Shown one piece after another: positions 6,202 to 6,202 of a stretch of DNA of 6,202 nucleotides. The DNA comes from Bacteroidales bacterium (GTDB taxonomy: Bacteria > Bacteroidota > Bacteroidia > Bacteroidales > DTU049): NCBI GenBank assembly GCA_018432645.1, contig JAHDSP010000002.1, positions 1 through 6,202 on the forward strand. Direction: 5' to 3'. The position numbers were made by a program, and so were the translations under genes. Numbering within the stretch: position 1 is the stretch's first letter; the number at the start of each line of letters is the position of its first letter. A model generated the notes under the pieces. The model was not told where the DNA came from, made no database searches, and saw only the letters and a program-made list of their open reading frames with translations.

Positions 6202-6202
6202 A

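Overview
The window looks like chromosomal DNA from a very AT-rich member of the Bacteroidota. The evidence is a DUF3078-type outer-membrane barrel protein, a release factor 1 (RF1) whose C-terminal half reads like Bacteroidota RF1, a prfA-pyrF pair, weak or absent Shine-Dalgarno sequences, and TAnnTTTG-type promoter cores upstream of several genes. No phage, transposase, CRISPR array, tRNA or rRNA was seen.

Layout. Positions 1-1262 (minus strand) hold a secreted MORN-like repeat protein that runs off the left edge. Just upstream of it on the same strand is nadA, quinolinate synthase (1311-2240). A gene-free, extremely AT-rich stretch of about 400 bp (2241-2646) separates nadA from the divergent gene rpiB (2647-3069, plus). 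That stretch holds a dense cluster of DnaA-box-like 9-mers and a short array of roughly 11-bp phased repeats. It is the most interesting part of the window: a candidate replication origin, or else a complex regulatory region. Between rpiB and the convergent DUF3078 gene (3233-4201, minus) lies an island of 7- and 8-bp tandem repeats whose composition differs sharply from the surroundings. A short divergent promoter region (4202-4299) then leads into prfA (4300-5367) and pyrF (5377-6201), separated by 9 bp and probably co-transcribed.

The genes are mostly core housekeeping: NAD biosynthesis (nadA), pentose phosphate interconversion (rpiB), translation termination (prfA) and UMP synthesis (pyrF). 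They do not form one pathway. I see no convincing new multi-gene system. The points worth a second look are the 2241-2646 region, the tandem repeat island at 3070-3208, and unusual residues in the two signature motifs of RF1.
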